Part shown: in pieces, positions 1 to 11,588 of the stretch
How the letters are laid out: each line of letters starts with the position of its first letter
How positions within the stretch are numbered: position 1 is the stretch's first letter
Assembly (NCBI GenBank): GCA_963978545.1
Contig: OZ021724.1
Location: 104,016,023 to 104,080,022 of the forward strand
DNA: 64,000 bases
Reading direction: 5' to 3'
From: Linyphia triangularis
Taxonomy: Eukaryota; Arthropoda; Arachnida; Araneae; Linyphiidae
Notes under the pieces: model-generated
Seen by the model: only the letters and a program-made list of their open reading frames with translations
What the model was told of the DNA's origin: nothing
Databases searched by the model: none
Made by a program: the position numbers and the translations under genes

Positions 1-1689
1 TAGAAATAATTATTTAAAACGTAATGAGTTAACTCTTAAATACACCCTTCTTCGTTTTAAAACTATTGAGATAATTTTTGTATCCACACTTATTCTTTTT
101 TCAGACTGCTTCACGTTTTCTGATAACTTTAAACCAAAGACCACACATTGCCCTTTATGGTAAGGGTCTACTACATGTATAACCTATAAGAACATAAATT
201 TAGATTTTTTTTTTCTTGCTAGCTTGGCGATAAATATTTTACACTACTACTTATTTTTCTACATCCTTTTCTAAAAATCCTTACTATGCAATTTAATTCT
301 TTCACCCAATTTTATTAAACAATTTATATCCCATATGTCTGATAGACTTACCAAACGAATTTATAAAGGAACTATCAGAACATCGCTTGTATTCAAAGGT
401 ATATTCACACAATAGAAATATCTAGAAACATCAATAGCAACCATACCCAAGATGAAATACCTATCACATGTTACGCAGTTGTCTAACGATTCCAAAATGT
501 GATAATACGACACAGAATAGCAATAAGCGAAAATCGAAAATAATCCAGGTGGTACAGTTTAAGTTCTCAATACATGTACCCATTCCCAATTGACGCAGTG
601 CCTATCACAGCAATCTAAAGACATGCAACTGTTCAGTGAACAATGAATGTGATAAATTCTCACATTCACCAATTCTTGAAGAATCACTCATTCTGTACAG
701 AAACAACGAAAAACTATTTTTATTTCAGAAAAGTACAGGCATGCCAACTCAATGTAGTGGCATTTGCACGAAGTTTGAAATACGTATACTAGACCTTTTT
801 GGAGCATCAAATAATTACTTTTTCGAATGGTTTTAGCAGTAATTTTTCTCACTTCAAAAAGACAAATGTAAAGCGCTGATGGATTCAAATCAACGAATAT
901 ATATTGTACATAGAATTTACTCTAGAAACGAAGCTTGATCTAAAGTTTTATCATAGTTAATTCAAGAAATATTGACTCAGACTCTTACATCCGCTTTAAA
1001 ATATAACTAGCATTATTATTTCAATAACTATTGTTACTTTATGCTTATACAAACATAAAATAACTACTTATTCATAGACTTCAAAGCTATCAGCGTAAAA
1101 TTAAAGATGAAAATTTAGAATTAAAAAAATCATAAAATAGTATACTATACTTAAAATATCACTGATTCTTTTACGAAGCTACGTAGCTACTGTATTATAT
1201 CCTCTTATAAATACGCTTTGAAATTTTGAGAAAATATTTCTTCTTTTTTTTTTTTTTCAGCTATTACTAGACGATAGGAATCAAACATTTTTTTTATATA
1301 TATTTTAAACTGTAAATTTGTAAATATGTGTTACGTGATTAAATTGTTTAATTTTTAAGTATTTGAAACAAAATATACTATGAAGGTGAAAAAGTACAGA
1401 TGATATTAAGAATTGTACTAACTTAAAATCAATTTCTTTGTCATTGGTTCAAAAGTACGTTAGTAGTTTTGCATTATAAAAATTTAATATTTCAATGAGA
1501 CACTATAAATTTAAATAATAAGAAATATAAAACATTTGGATACATTCATATACATTTTTAATTTTTTTATTTTAAATGATGTCACCCGATATAGTAAGAG
1601 CACTTTCTCTGTCCAAAGCTATAATGCAACTTTCATGACTTTTAAATAATATATGTCTTCAATATTTAAACTAATCAAACTAAATACTT
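1..1689. other. AT-rich DNA, no gene recognised
   Basis: The stretch is strongly AT-rich with stops in all frames. The short open frames of 60-70 codons look random: no motif, no codon bias. A T-rich tract lies near 1242-1258. I see no repeat, RNA gene or splice structure that I can support. Confidence 0.6.
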
Positions 1690-2382
1690 AAATTAAGGGA
1701 TGTGTATACTTTGGATGCATAAAAAAACACTCGATTTTTATTATTCTTTTTTTTTAAGAATACTGTTATGTATATTGATATAAAACTTGTTAGGCTTAAC
1801 AAAAACATTCGTAAATTACTAAAAAAAAATAACCACTTTTTAATGCGAAAATGCCAGGTAAACAGGAGTCCTTAAAAAGTGCGTTATTGAAAAATTCTCA
1901 GAAACTACTGAACTGATTCTTTTGAAATGTTAACCACATATTCAGTACACTTATCGCTATATCCAGTACCAGAATTATTGAAAAATAAAAATTTTTACTA
2001 TTTTTTTTGTGTGGCAAAACACATGCAAGAAAAACACGTTTATTTGTTTGTTATTTTTGCATATAAATTAATATTAGAGGTACGGGATATAGCTACTGTC
2101 ACACTAAACCTATAACCATTCAATGTTTTTGCTTCAGATGGGCCGTTGTTCAAATTTTTTCAACAGCGCACACCTACCAAATGTTTGAGGACTCCTGTTT
2201 ATCTGGCATTTTCACACTAAAAAAGTGGTTAAAATCAATATATATATATATATTTTTTAATTTACTAATGTTTTTGTTAAGCCTAACAAGTTTTATATCA
2301 ATAAGCATAACAGTATTCTTAAAAACAATTATTAAAAATAGCTTTTTTTTCATGCATCTAAAGTAGACAGAGCCCTTAATTT
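1690..2382. mobile_element. Foldback/MITE-like element with ~190-bp inverted arms
   Basis: The left arm (1690-1871) and right arm (2189-2382) are inverted copies. The left starts AAATTAAGGG and the right ends CCCTTAATTT; both continue through matching blocks (a TTGTTAGGCTTAACAAAAAC motif on the left, its complement on the right) into AGGAGTCC / GGACTC. The spacer of about 317 bp (1872-2188) has no coding sequence I recognise. The right arm has picked up a short (TA)n. No convincing target duplication is visible, so the family is unassigned. Confidence 0.75.
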
Positions 2383-3926
2383 CTTGATACTTCAAATAAT
2401 AAATTAATGTAGTATGTTTTCTTTACAAATATAATTTCAAATTAAGATTATTTTTTTAAATATCACCTTCATATGATATTATGATTAGTTTTTATACAGT
2501 ATAACACAATGCGTAGAATTTAGAAACTGCGAAACGAAATTTCGTCAGTAACTTGCCGGGCACCATATGCAATAATTGTAACTCCAGGTGCATTAGCATA
2601 CAAAAAATGCTAAAACAACTAAACTCTTACATCAAATGTATAATACGAATCTTGTAATATAATGTAGAGTACTGCAAATAGTTTTCTAAGTCATTTTTAC
2701 AATGTGAGATGTTGTAATATATATTTGTTGTTTAATTCGGGTGATATAAGTTATTGAGTGTAACTAATGAATATTGATGAATAATTTACAATATTATGTA
2801 AATTGATTTACACCATATGAGTTTTACGGGTGATATGTTATTTTTAGGAAACATACATATTTAGGACGTGTTCATTTGCTATGTGTTACTTCTAGTCATT
2901 TTTAAGTTGTTATTTATTTACATTTTTGTATAATATATTCCATCTTATTTTGGTATTTATTCTGTTTTAAATTATTCTATTTTATTTAATTACATGTTTC
3001 TATAAAACATTTAATTACTTGTTTCTATGAAACATTTAATGGAAATGGAATAAGTCATTTAATTTTATAACTTATAAATATAGTTATATTTAAATATTAA
3101 CACATAAAGATAAGAATATATTTGGTATTTTATGATTGTATGTAAGTATATGATTGTCTTCAAAAATAATTTAAACAATATATATTTTGGTTCAATTAAA
3201 CAAATAAAAGTCAAAATATTTTAAATTTTAATAATTTTCTACTTAATCTAAATTTTTATTGTTTTGAGCTTGATCGTAATTTTAATGAATTTTAAACTTG
3301 ATTGTAAAATTTATAAATTTGACACTTGATTGTAATTTCAACTAATTGGACATTTCATCTTAAATTGAAACTTATGTAACGAAGTTTTTTTTAACTAAAC
3401 AAGTAATTATTTATGGATACAAGTAATTATAATTTATTTAATTTTGTGCAATTTTATTAATTTGAAAACATTTTATTTTACTTATATTTGTTTTACTTTA
3501 GTGCAAATATGAAAATTACTTTAGTATTTTAATATTTGTTTTTAATTTTCAGTTTCAAAAATAGTATCTACGTAAAATTATGTGTCCATTTTAAAAACTA
3601 GATTACTTGTTAAACTTTTGTGTCAACAATTACTCACATTTTTGTTAAAACAGTGTTTATAGTATTAATAACAAACTATGCAAATGTGCAAAAAATTAAC
3701 GTACTTAACGCTTTGTAACTTTCTGCAATAAGCTGATGATAATTTTTCTACTTATAACCAGCAATAATATATCCTATAATGTGTGCATAAACAATTATGT
3801 ACATTGTATATATGTAGGTCAAAGTAAGAGTGTGAAATATAAGGAAGTGTGATATGCGTGAATTTATAGAAAGCTCTAGTTTTGTTCAGAAAAATGGTGG
3901 ACAACGAAATTCAAAAATTCACACAT
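2383..3926. other. AT-rich DNA, no feature recognised
   Basis: Low-complexity AT-rich sequence with many short ATTTAATT-like words and no open frame of note. Nothing else is supported here. Confidence 0.55.
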
Positions 3927-4452
3927 CCTCCCAGAGATGTCAATAGGAAGTCCCCAGGCATCCCCCAGACTCCGAATGAATTCCTGGGTACCTTCCTGGG
4001 AGGTCATTAGGAAGTCTCCAGGCATCCACGAGACTCCGAATGAATTCCTGGGTACCTTCTTAGGAGGTCATTAGGAAGTCTCCAGGCATCCCCGGGACTC
4101 CAAATGAATTCCTGGGTACCTTCCTGGGAAGTCATTAGGAAGTCCCTAGGCGTCCCCGGAACTCCAAATGAATTTCTGGGTACCTTCCTGGGAGGTCATT
4201 ACGAAGTCCCCATGCATCCCCAGGACACCGAATGAATTCCTGGGTACCTTCCTGGGAAGTCATTAGGAAGTCCCTAGGCGTCTTTGGGATTCCAAATGAA
4301 TTTCTGGGTACCTTCCTGGGAGGTCATTACGAAGTCCCCATGCATCCCCGGGACACCGAATGAATTCCTGGGTACTTCCCTGGGAAGTTATTAGAAAGCC
4401 CTCCAGACATTCTCGAGACTCCGAATGACTTCCTGGGTATCTCCCGGGGAGG
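3927..4452. repeat. 64-bp tandem satellite, about 8 copies
   Basis: The word TGAATTCCTGGG or a close variant recurs at 3977, 4041, 4105, 4169, 4233, 4297 and 4361, exactly 64 bp apart, with a last degenerate copy at about 4426. The array is much richer in GC than its surroundings. Copies at 4169 and 4297 share one variant set (TTTCTGGG, CCAAATG) and those at 4233 and 4361 another (GGACACCG), so the later half behaves as a 128-bp dimer. Confidence 0.92.
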
Positions 4453-5810
4453 ATATGTGCTATATGAAATAAGTATATGAAAGATTTTTAAGGAGCCAGT
4501 ACACTTTGGAAATAAAACAATTTGGTGAAAATAAATATTTTTAATTTTTATTCTAATATACTTCCGATCACAGTAGTTTTAAAATGGTACTATTTTCTTT
4601 ATAACATTCAATATAATTTTTAGATGAGGTTTATTTTTGTGTCGGTAAACAAGGCTCAAGTATTTTTCTGCAAACTGCAAACTTGAATTGCGATGAACAA
4701 GATTATGTAATTTAACAAATGCATTCAGAAAAATAATAATTATGTTTGAATGAGCCAAATTAAATAGTTTATTGAAATTTAAAATGTGTAATTCTAGATA
4801 AATTATTATCAGCAAACATATATGTATAATAATTACATTTTAACTTGATTTCGAATCTTGTTTTAATAATATCTAGGTTACAAACACAATCATATATAGC
4901 CTCCTGTAGTAAATGATTGTGAATTTTTTACAGTGGATACTAAATTTTTTAATTACAAATTAATTTCTAACAAATCAATTAAAATTAGATGTTTTTAGGC
5001 GTATATGCTAATTATCTAATACTTTGTTCGAGTCAGCTGCAAAATTTAAAGAAAAGTTATTCCAATGTGTACAGGTAACTTAAGTTTAGAACAATAATGG
5101 TAAATTAAAAAGCTGAACAATCAGCGATTTTTTGTTTAAATAACTCAGCTTAGTAATTTAATTTTTGCTGTTTTCTAAATTAAAATTTTACTAACTATTT
5201 TTTTTTTTTTTTTTTTTTAATATTTAAAATAAGATGTCAGAATATACCACTTCTAAATATACAACTATTATAATTCTTTAAAAAATCCATAAAAACGATA
5301 TATTTTATAAGCAAATTTCTCTTATGAAAATAAATTTTGTATTTTTAGTTGTTTATACAATGTTTTTAGATTGTCCACCATTGAATAGTACGAAAAATGG
5401 CAACAATATGTCAATGCGCAATGTAAATTAATAAAATGTAAAGAAATGAATAGGGAGTAGCTGCCTTTTAATGCTAGGAGTACCAGTTTGGAAAATGAGT
5501 CTTGTATAAAGCAATAATATAGAACTATAGCAATAAGTGTATCATAAAGCAATAATTTGAAGATGCAAGGTCTGAGACTAAATAATCCGTCTCAGTCTGA
5601 TCTTCTGAGGTTGAAGTTGAGGAATTTATGCAAAGGTGATTGAACCTGTAGGCAAGAAGTGATAGATTTTTGTAACTATTTTAACGAATGAAGATACCTG
5701 AAACTCTTCTTATACTATACATAAATATATATCAACACATTGATTTTTTCTAGAGTTGCTCGTAGATAAAATGAAAGTTTTAGAAAACAATAACAATGCA
5801 ATAAGTAATA
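4453..5810. other. AT-rich DNA, no gene recognised
   Basis: AT-rich with a T-rich tract near 5196-5219. The open frames at 4579-4815 and 5322-5552 (minus strand) show no domain and are compositionally random. No RNA gene or mobile element end is recognised. Confidence 0.55.
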
Positions 5811-5975
5811 TTAGGATGATTTCAAATAAAGGTACTCTCTATTCAAATTTCAAAATTTTTAGTTTGAGATATCGCCATTTGGCTGCAACTAAATAACGCC
5901 ATCCTTAATTAAGGTCGCCAAATTGATAAAATATCTCTGAATTGGCAATGGTACCTTTTATTTGAAATCTTCCAA
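5811..5975. mobile_element. Small palindromic MITE-like element (165 bp)
   Basis: The left end reads TTAGGATGATTTCAAATAAA and the right end is its near complement, TTTATTTGAAATCTTCCAA. The inverted match continues inward past a GGTAC block on both sides. The centre holds CGCCATCCTTAATTAAGG. It is short, non-coding and nearly symmetrical, as in a MITE. No target duplication is clear, so superfamily is not given. Confidence 0.6.
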
Positions 5976-8083
5976 TCACTGCCTTCACTATTACATGGAT
6001 GAAGGTTGGCGGTACTGACATTGACTATCAAAGTGTTAAAAAATGGTGCAAGTAGTCCGAGACAGTTTTTTTTAGAAAACTACCCAATAGGGTACAATAT
6101 ACTTCAGATCAATAGTTCAGTAGAATGAAAGTAAATTCTTTGATTTAGATGTATTGAATTATTTGAATGAATATTTAAGTAATTAGACTGATATTATTTA
6201 AATTAATGTACAAATTTAATTTTTTTGTCTTATAAAATTTTATCTTATCATTATGATCTACTTATAAACGAGTAAATCCAAGATTGCTTGAAATTGCAGT
6301 AACCTAAAATTAAAAAAACCTCAATAATAAAATTTTTTTATAAATAATATGTCTTGTGTATTAATTCTACTACTGTTGAATGATAATGTGAATCTTTTTT
6401 CGTTTCTGAAGTGTTTCTACAAGACTTACAATGTATTTGTTTATACTTGCTTGCGAATTTTATTCATTCCAGATTTACATTATAGTAAACACATTTAAAT
6501 TCATATATTTTAAATGCAAAGTGACAAAAGAAATAAAAATTATCAATATCAAGACATTGTTTTTTGTTTTAACTACACAAAATTACATTGAGTTCCAAGC
6601 AACCAAGAGATATTCCTTCGTAAATTTTAATTATAAGTAGTGTGAATTATTTTATCAAACTAAATTTAATTAAAATAAAAACCTGCTGCTTTAAATAGTC
6701 AATTATGATTTCAGAAATTAGTTACCTTACAAAGGAAAGTAATTATATTCATAACACTATTAAATTAGAGTCACCAGGCAAACATTGTATCAACCATTTA
6801 ACTTAAATTAAAAAAATCTTTTCAATAACTTAAAATGATGTATTATTACTTATATAAGTATTTTATTTGAAAAATATATACATTGTTTCAATCTTACACG
6901 AATTCATTTAAAAAAAGTATTATTACAAACTTAAATAAGTCACAGGATAAAAATCAATTAAAATTATAATGTTAATTTCAATTTGTACTTTTTCCATAAC
7001 GCAAAATGAATCAATGCTGGCACACAAATACATCTGTTTTGTTTTAAAGTAATCGGTTGATACTATTTATGAAATTCCAAGCAAATTTTCTATTTTTTAT
7101 AGTAAAAGAAATATCACTCTCTGAATTACTAAATATAAAACTAACAATCAATACCTAAGATGTTATAACTTAAATATTTGTACTTTTCATGTAAATGGAG
7201 TTTTCAGTATTCAAATGTATCAATGGAAATTGATGATTGAATAAAAGGCTGTAATTTTACCATATTTCTCTCTGCCATGTTTAAATAACAGTCCTGATAT
7301 TTCAATTATATCACCTGCATTATTATATGAATGACTTTTGTAAAATTGTGTTGAAAAGGGAAGATCTGCGTATCTCCTAAAAACGGTAATAAAGTTCGTA
7401 CAATCGCTTATATAAATAACATGTATCTTTGCATCTGTATGAGAAGCAGAGAAAGATGTATTACTTATATATACATTTACATAATAAACACAAGCAATAA
7501 TTCTAGTTATCGTTATGTAATTATCTGCTCATTTTCTGCAATAAAATGCTTTGAAATAAATTAGACTTTTCTGAAAGCTATTTGAGTGTTTATTTATCTG
7601 TTTGCTGTTAATAAAAGCCGAACAATTATTTTATATACATTTTATGAGGATTTTTAATTAACTAACATTACTCATCACAACATGTAAAGCATTCATATAA
7701 AACACTGCAATTGAAATATTGTCACAGTATAATTTTTTTTTTTTAATATATATATATATATATATATATGTAATTCTGATCAAAGTATTTACTATTCAAA
7801 AATTCCATATTATATTGCCTTTATTTCTTTGTAATCCATTTTTAAATTCTTAAATTTTATGAAATATAATAGTAATATATTTGATATCGGACGTTTTTAA
7901 GAATTTCAGAATATTAGTAAATATTCTGGACTTGATCTGTTTCTATTGTTTTGGTATTGGGTGTTATGATTCTATGCATAAGTATAAGGAATATAAACTC
8001 ATGACCGTTTTTTGAAGATTAATTTCATGCTTTAAGAAAAATTTAAATTTACTTCATTTTGCGTTATATTTCATGGCGACTGA
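5976..8083. other. AT-rich DNA with a short (TA)n tract
   Basis: No gene or mobile element end is recognised. A T-run is followed by a (TA)n microsatellite at about 7745-7769. The rest is unremarkable AT-rich sequence. Confidence 0.55.
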
Positions 8084-8205
8084 TAGACGGCTGCAAATCT
8101 AGGTACCCCTTCGATCACCATTCTGATTTTTTTTTTACAGAATATTGAGAAACATTAGTAGATCATGATACACTAAAATGCTGGAACAAAAATGGCTGAA
8201 ACTAT

Positions 8206-8936
8206 TGTTGCGTTGGACGGGTTCGAAAGATTTGAAGCCAAAGCAGATCAAAACTTGCAGAAATTTATTCCAAAATAACTCTTCACAGTTCTCTTACAGT
8301 TCTAGAACTTCTCGTTCTAGTAGACACAATACAGCTCTTTTCACCTCAATAGATCACAAAACAGCAGTTAAAAACTTGACAACAACTACTAAATCGCCGC
8401 AAAAGACAATGCAATACAGTTCGCTCAGTATCTTCAGTCAACTAATTCAGTGACTCAAAATCCAAGAACTAACTAACTAACCCCACTCACGGCCGGGCTT
8501 ATATAGGGGAAGCTGTGAACCTTCTTGAAACCTCTAGAGGTCGATATTTGGAGAACTTTCCAGATCGTAGTCGAAAAGTCCTATATATGTACCTGGGGAC
8601 CGAAAATGTCGCCAAATAGTCGCCAAGTTTGGCGACTTTTGGAGATTTCTCTCCAAATTTGGCGACAAAAATTAGTCGCCAAAACCGTCGCCAACTTGGC
8701 TCTATCTCGCCAATTTGGTGAGATTCCCATTACCATAATGTTAAATGCCCTGCCCCTTGAAACTCGCTTCCCAGAGTTACCTCTGTAAAATCCGTTATCA
8801 AGCATTGAGATGCTCCCTGCAGGGAAGCCAATTTAACGAAGAACTATTGCACTGCCTTAAGAGAAATGTACATAAACGTTCCTATTTACAAAATTAGCAC
8901 TACGAAATATTTACAAATCTACAAAAATTCATAACA
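8206..8936 (+). mobile_element. Probable solo LTR inside the foldback element
   Basis: This is the extra block that interrupts the foldback element. It begins TGTTGCG and ends CATAACA, the short TG...CA inverted termini of LTRs, and is about 731 bp. It is richer in GC than its host and holds a TATA-like TTATATAG in a GC-rich setting at 8499-8506, followed by a region of repeated GTCGCCAA / TTGGCGAC words (8607-8712) able to form local hairpins. Flanks (ACTAT left, TTATT right) are only a weak target duplication. No internal retrotransposon genes are present, so solo LTR is the simplest reading; LTR superfamily is not assigned. Confidence 0.45.
8499..8506 (+). promoter_or_regulatory. TATA-like box of the putative LTR
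   Basis: TTATATAG lies in a locally GC-rich context (GGCCGGGCTTATATAGGGG) about 295 bp inside the putative LTR. This is where a U3 promoter would be expected. Inferred from position and motif only. Confidence 0.3.
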
Positions 8937-9246
8937 TTATTAAAAAACCCACTTTGAATGAGATGAGTTAAATCCAATTGCCAAATAGGGCATTACTTGC
9001 CCAATAATAAGTTATTATCTTTAATTTGGTAACTCACCAACTTTTAATTTTAAAGGAGTAAGGGTGCAGACGATTTGACTATCTTTAAAGACATATTACT
9101 TGTATCTTTTTAAAAGTGAGCCAAGTTGGCACTAAATATTACGTCACTGATGACAAAATTGAGAATGAAATTTTGACTTACTATAAGATGAAAGTAAGAC
9201 GTTGCTAGAGATCTCGATGGGGTATCAAAACTTTCAGTCATCTCTC

Positions 9247-11588
9247 GGGCTGTAAATGTATTATGCACTACTTCAAGTTTTGAAGGTACGTTTTTTTTTA
9301 ATTTGAATTATCTATTTGAACTATTTATATTTGATTGAGGTTTGTGCTCACGTCATTTTTTTAAGTTCATAAAAAAATTTAGCTTGTTTCTGATTAAACC
9401 TTCAAAATACTATTCAAAAGAGTTTCTTAGTTTTTCCTTTAATTTTGTCAAGATGAAATTATACCATAAAGTGTTTTAATTATTTTAATTGCTTTAATAA
9501 CTTCGATTTTTTCTTCCCATATTTTGAATTTTTTAATTATTTTAATTGGGCTTTAATAACTTCGATTTTTCCATCCCATATTTTGAATTATTAAAAATAT
9601 GCTAGGAATAAATAACTTTGTTGATATAAATTCAATTCTCACTAAGAAAAAAATTTAAAGACTCAGTACTCCCACCATTCATGTAGAGTTAAATAACAAC
9701 AATTTTTCCTCTCCTTTAATTTTACAGCAGAATCAATAAAATATAAGGGACTACAACTTCCCTGTTGTTTTTGTAGTTGTTTATAAATGAATATATCACT
9801 TATACACCAAATCAAGATTAATTACTCTTGAAAGAAAATGAAACAAACATAGTATATCAATCCAATTCAATAAATAATAATAAATAAAAAAAAATAGATT
9901 TTATATATGGTGAACAGAATTTAATTACTTTGAAATTTTTATGACTTTAACACATAAAATAAAAACTTAAAAATAAATAAAAAAAATATTTCAAATACAA
10001 CTAACTTCATATGTTTGTTTCAATTTAATACTTTTCAAATCTAATAAAAATAACTTTCATAAACAAAAGAAATATTCATCCATTCGCAAAACTCTCCATA
10101 ACATCAAATTCCTAGCAACTCAACGGCTTCCATTCTTACTCACTTTCAACTCATGCATTCAAAAAAATTTACTCTTGGTCATATAAAAAAATAACGCATT
10201 TTATTCGATTCCTGTTACGGCCAAAGACAAACTGTTGTTTCCAATAATAAAATTTAAAGGCAAGGAGAGGAATGAAAATAACAAAATAGATGTATTTTTA
10301 TGATGGATAGTCGCCGAGAACAATCTTTGAAATTGTTTGAGATAAACTGGAAACGCAATTTATGAATTGCCGTCTTACATTTTATTTTGACGAACGGGTA
10401 CTTTTGTAAATAGGAAGTAAGCAACAGCGGTTTTGTTTTTGTGAAATTAAATAGGAGTGACTTCAACCCGGTTTTAGAATTCAGATCAAATACTTCTGTC
10501 GTGAACTTGAAAGGGATGATTCATTACTGAAATTCTTTTTTTACGTTTCAGGAATGGAGGATTGGTTAGTTTTTATTCTTCTTTGTTGTATCATTGGTCA
10601 TATTATAGCGGGATTGGTTCGGGTTGCATCAGTATTATTGCATTTCCAGTGTTCCCTGTAGAGTTGATATTTCATACAGGAAATGTTGTTTAGTTTTAAA
10701 GTTATTGGATTTTGGACTACTTTGTATTTCACTAGAAAGGAATTCTTTTGCAAGAAAAAGTGACGAGGTGAAATTTAAAGGTATTGAAAAATGAATGAAT
10801 TTATTTGAAATAAAATTTATTAAGAGTTAAAATATACATTTAATCTCTAAAATTATTACTTGTGATTTTTAATATGTTTCAATGATATCTATCAAACATT
10901 ACCAACTGGTTATAAAAAAATCTTGATGGTTTCTGCCATTCTACTCATTAATCAATCATTCTCGCTGAAAATTGTTGAAATATAACTTTTTTCAGACTGG
11001 AAATATGAATGAATGTTAATAAAACTCCGAAATTGTATTCAGTTAGAGGTCAATTGAATTTCAAAAAAATTAATGACGCATGCAAAGCTTAGGAAGCTGG
11101 GAAATTGAGATATTAAAAACCTGACAATATAATGAATCAATGCTATGAAGATTAAAAATGTATTACCTAAAAAAATATTAACTAATTAAGTACTAAAAAT
11201 TACAATGTTCTCTTATTTTTTACTCAAATATTTCAACGTATTCCTTGACCTCCACATTAAAATAGTATCTATATAGTAATTGTGCATGATATTTCTTTCG
11301 TTTTACGAAGTCGTCGTTTTCTGAAAGTGACAACAATGCAAAACTGGCTCCTGAACACAGGGTAATAATTTAATGAGTATAAAGAAATATTTCAAATAAA
11401 ATCTAATGAAGTTTGTAAAGATGATCCACAGCTGTAAACTTCGACAAAGAGGGGACAAATTAATATTTAATTTAAGAGCGTAAAAAAGCTAAGCTTTTTG
11501 GTAAGAAAACGCAAATATTCTCTCTCAATGAGATTTAAATCCGATATAAAGCACTTAAATTATAAGTTTTTTTTTTTTTTTTTTTTTT
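9247..11588. other. AT-rich DNA with one small direct duplication
   Basis: No gene recognised. A 59-bp direct duplication is listed separately. The region 10100-10700 is slightly less AT-rich but has no supported exon. Short open frames such as 10254-10466 (minus) show no motif. Confidence 0.5.
9477..9590. repeat. 59-bp tandem duplication
   Basis: TTTAATAACTTCGATTTTT and its flanks occur twice, with CTTCGAT at 9501 and 9560, followed by TCCCATATTTTGAATT in both copies. Two near-identical units. Confidence 0.85.

Larger units (their letters stand above)
8084..9246. mobile_element. Foldback element, copy 1, split by an insertion
   Basis: The left part (8084-8205) matches the left end of the element at 42320, including GGAACAAAAATGGC. 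Homology breaks at about 8205 and resumes at about 8947 with CCCACTTTGAATGAG, which is the next word of the family. It then runs through AAGTGAGCCAAGTTGGCA and the central ATTACGTCACTGATGAC dyad to a shortened right arm ending CATCTCTCGG. Without the insert the element is about 430 bp. It shares the family with 40890-41539 and 42320-42885. No coding sequence. Confidence 0.7.

Noticed and set aside
3927..4452. CRISPR-like array
   Set aside because: The 64-bp units are continuous with no unique spacers, and the window is eukaryotic; this is a satellite.
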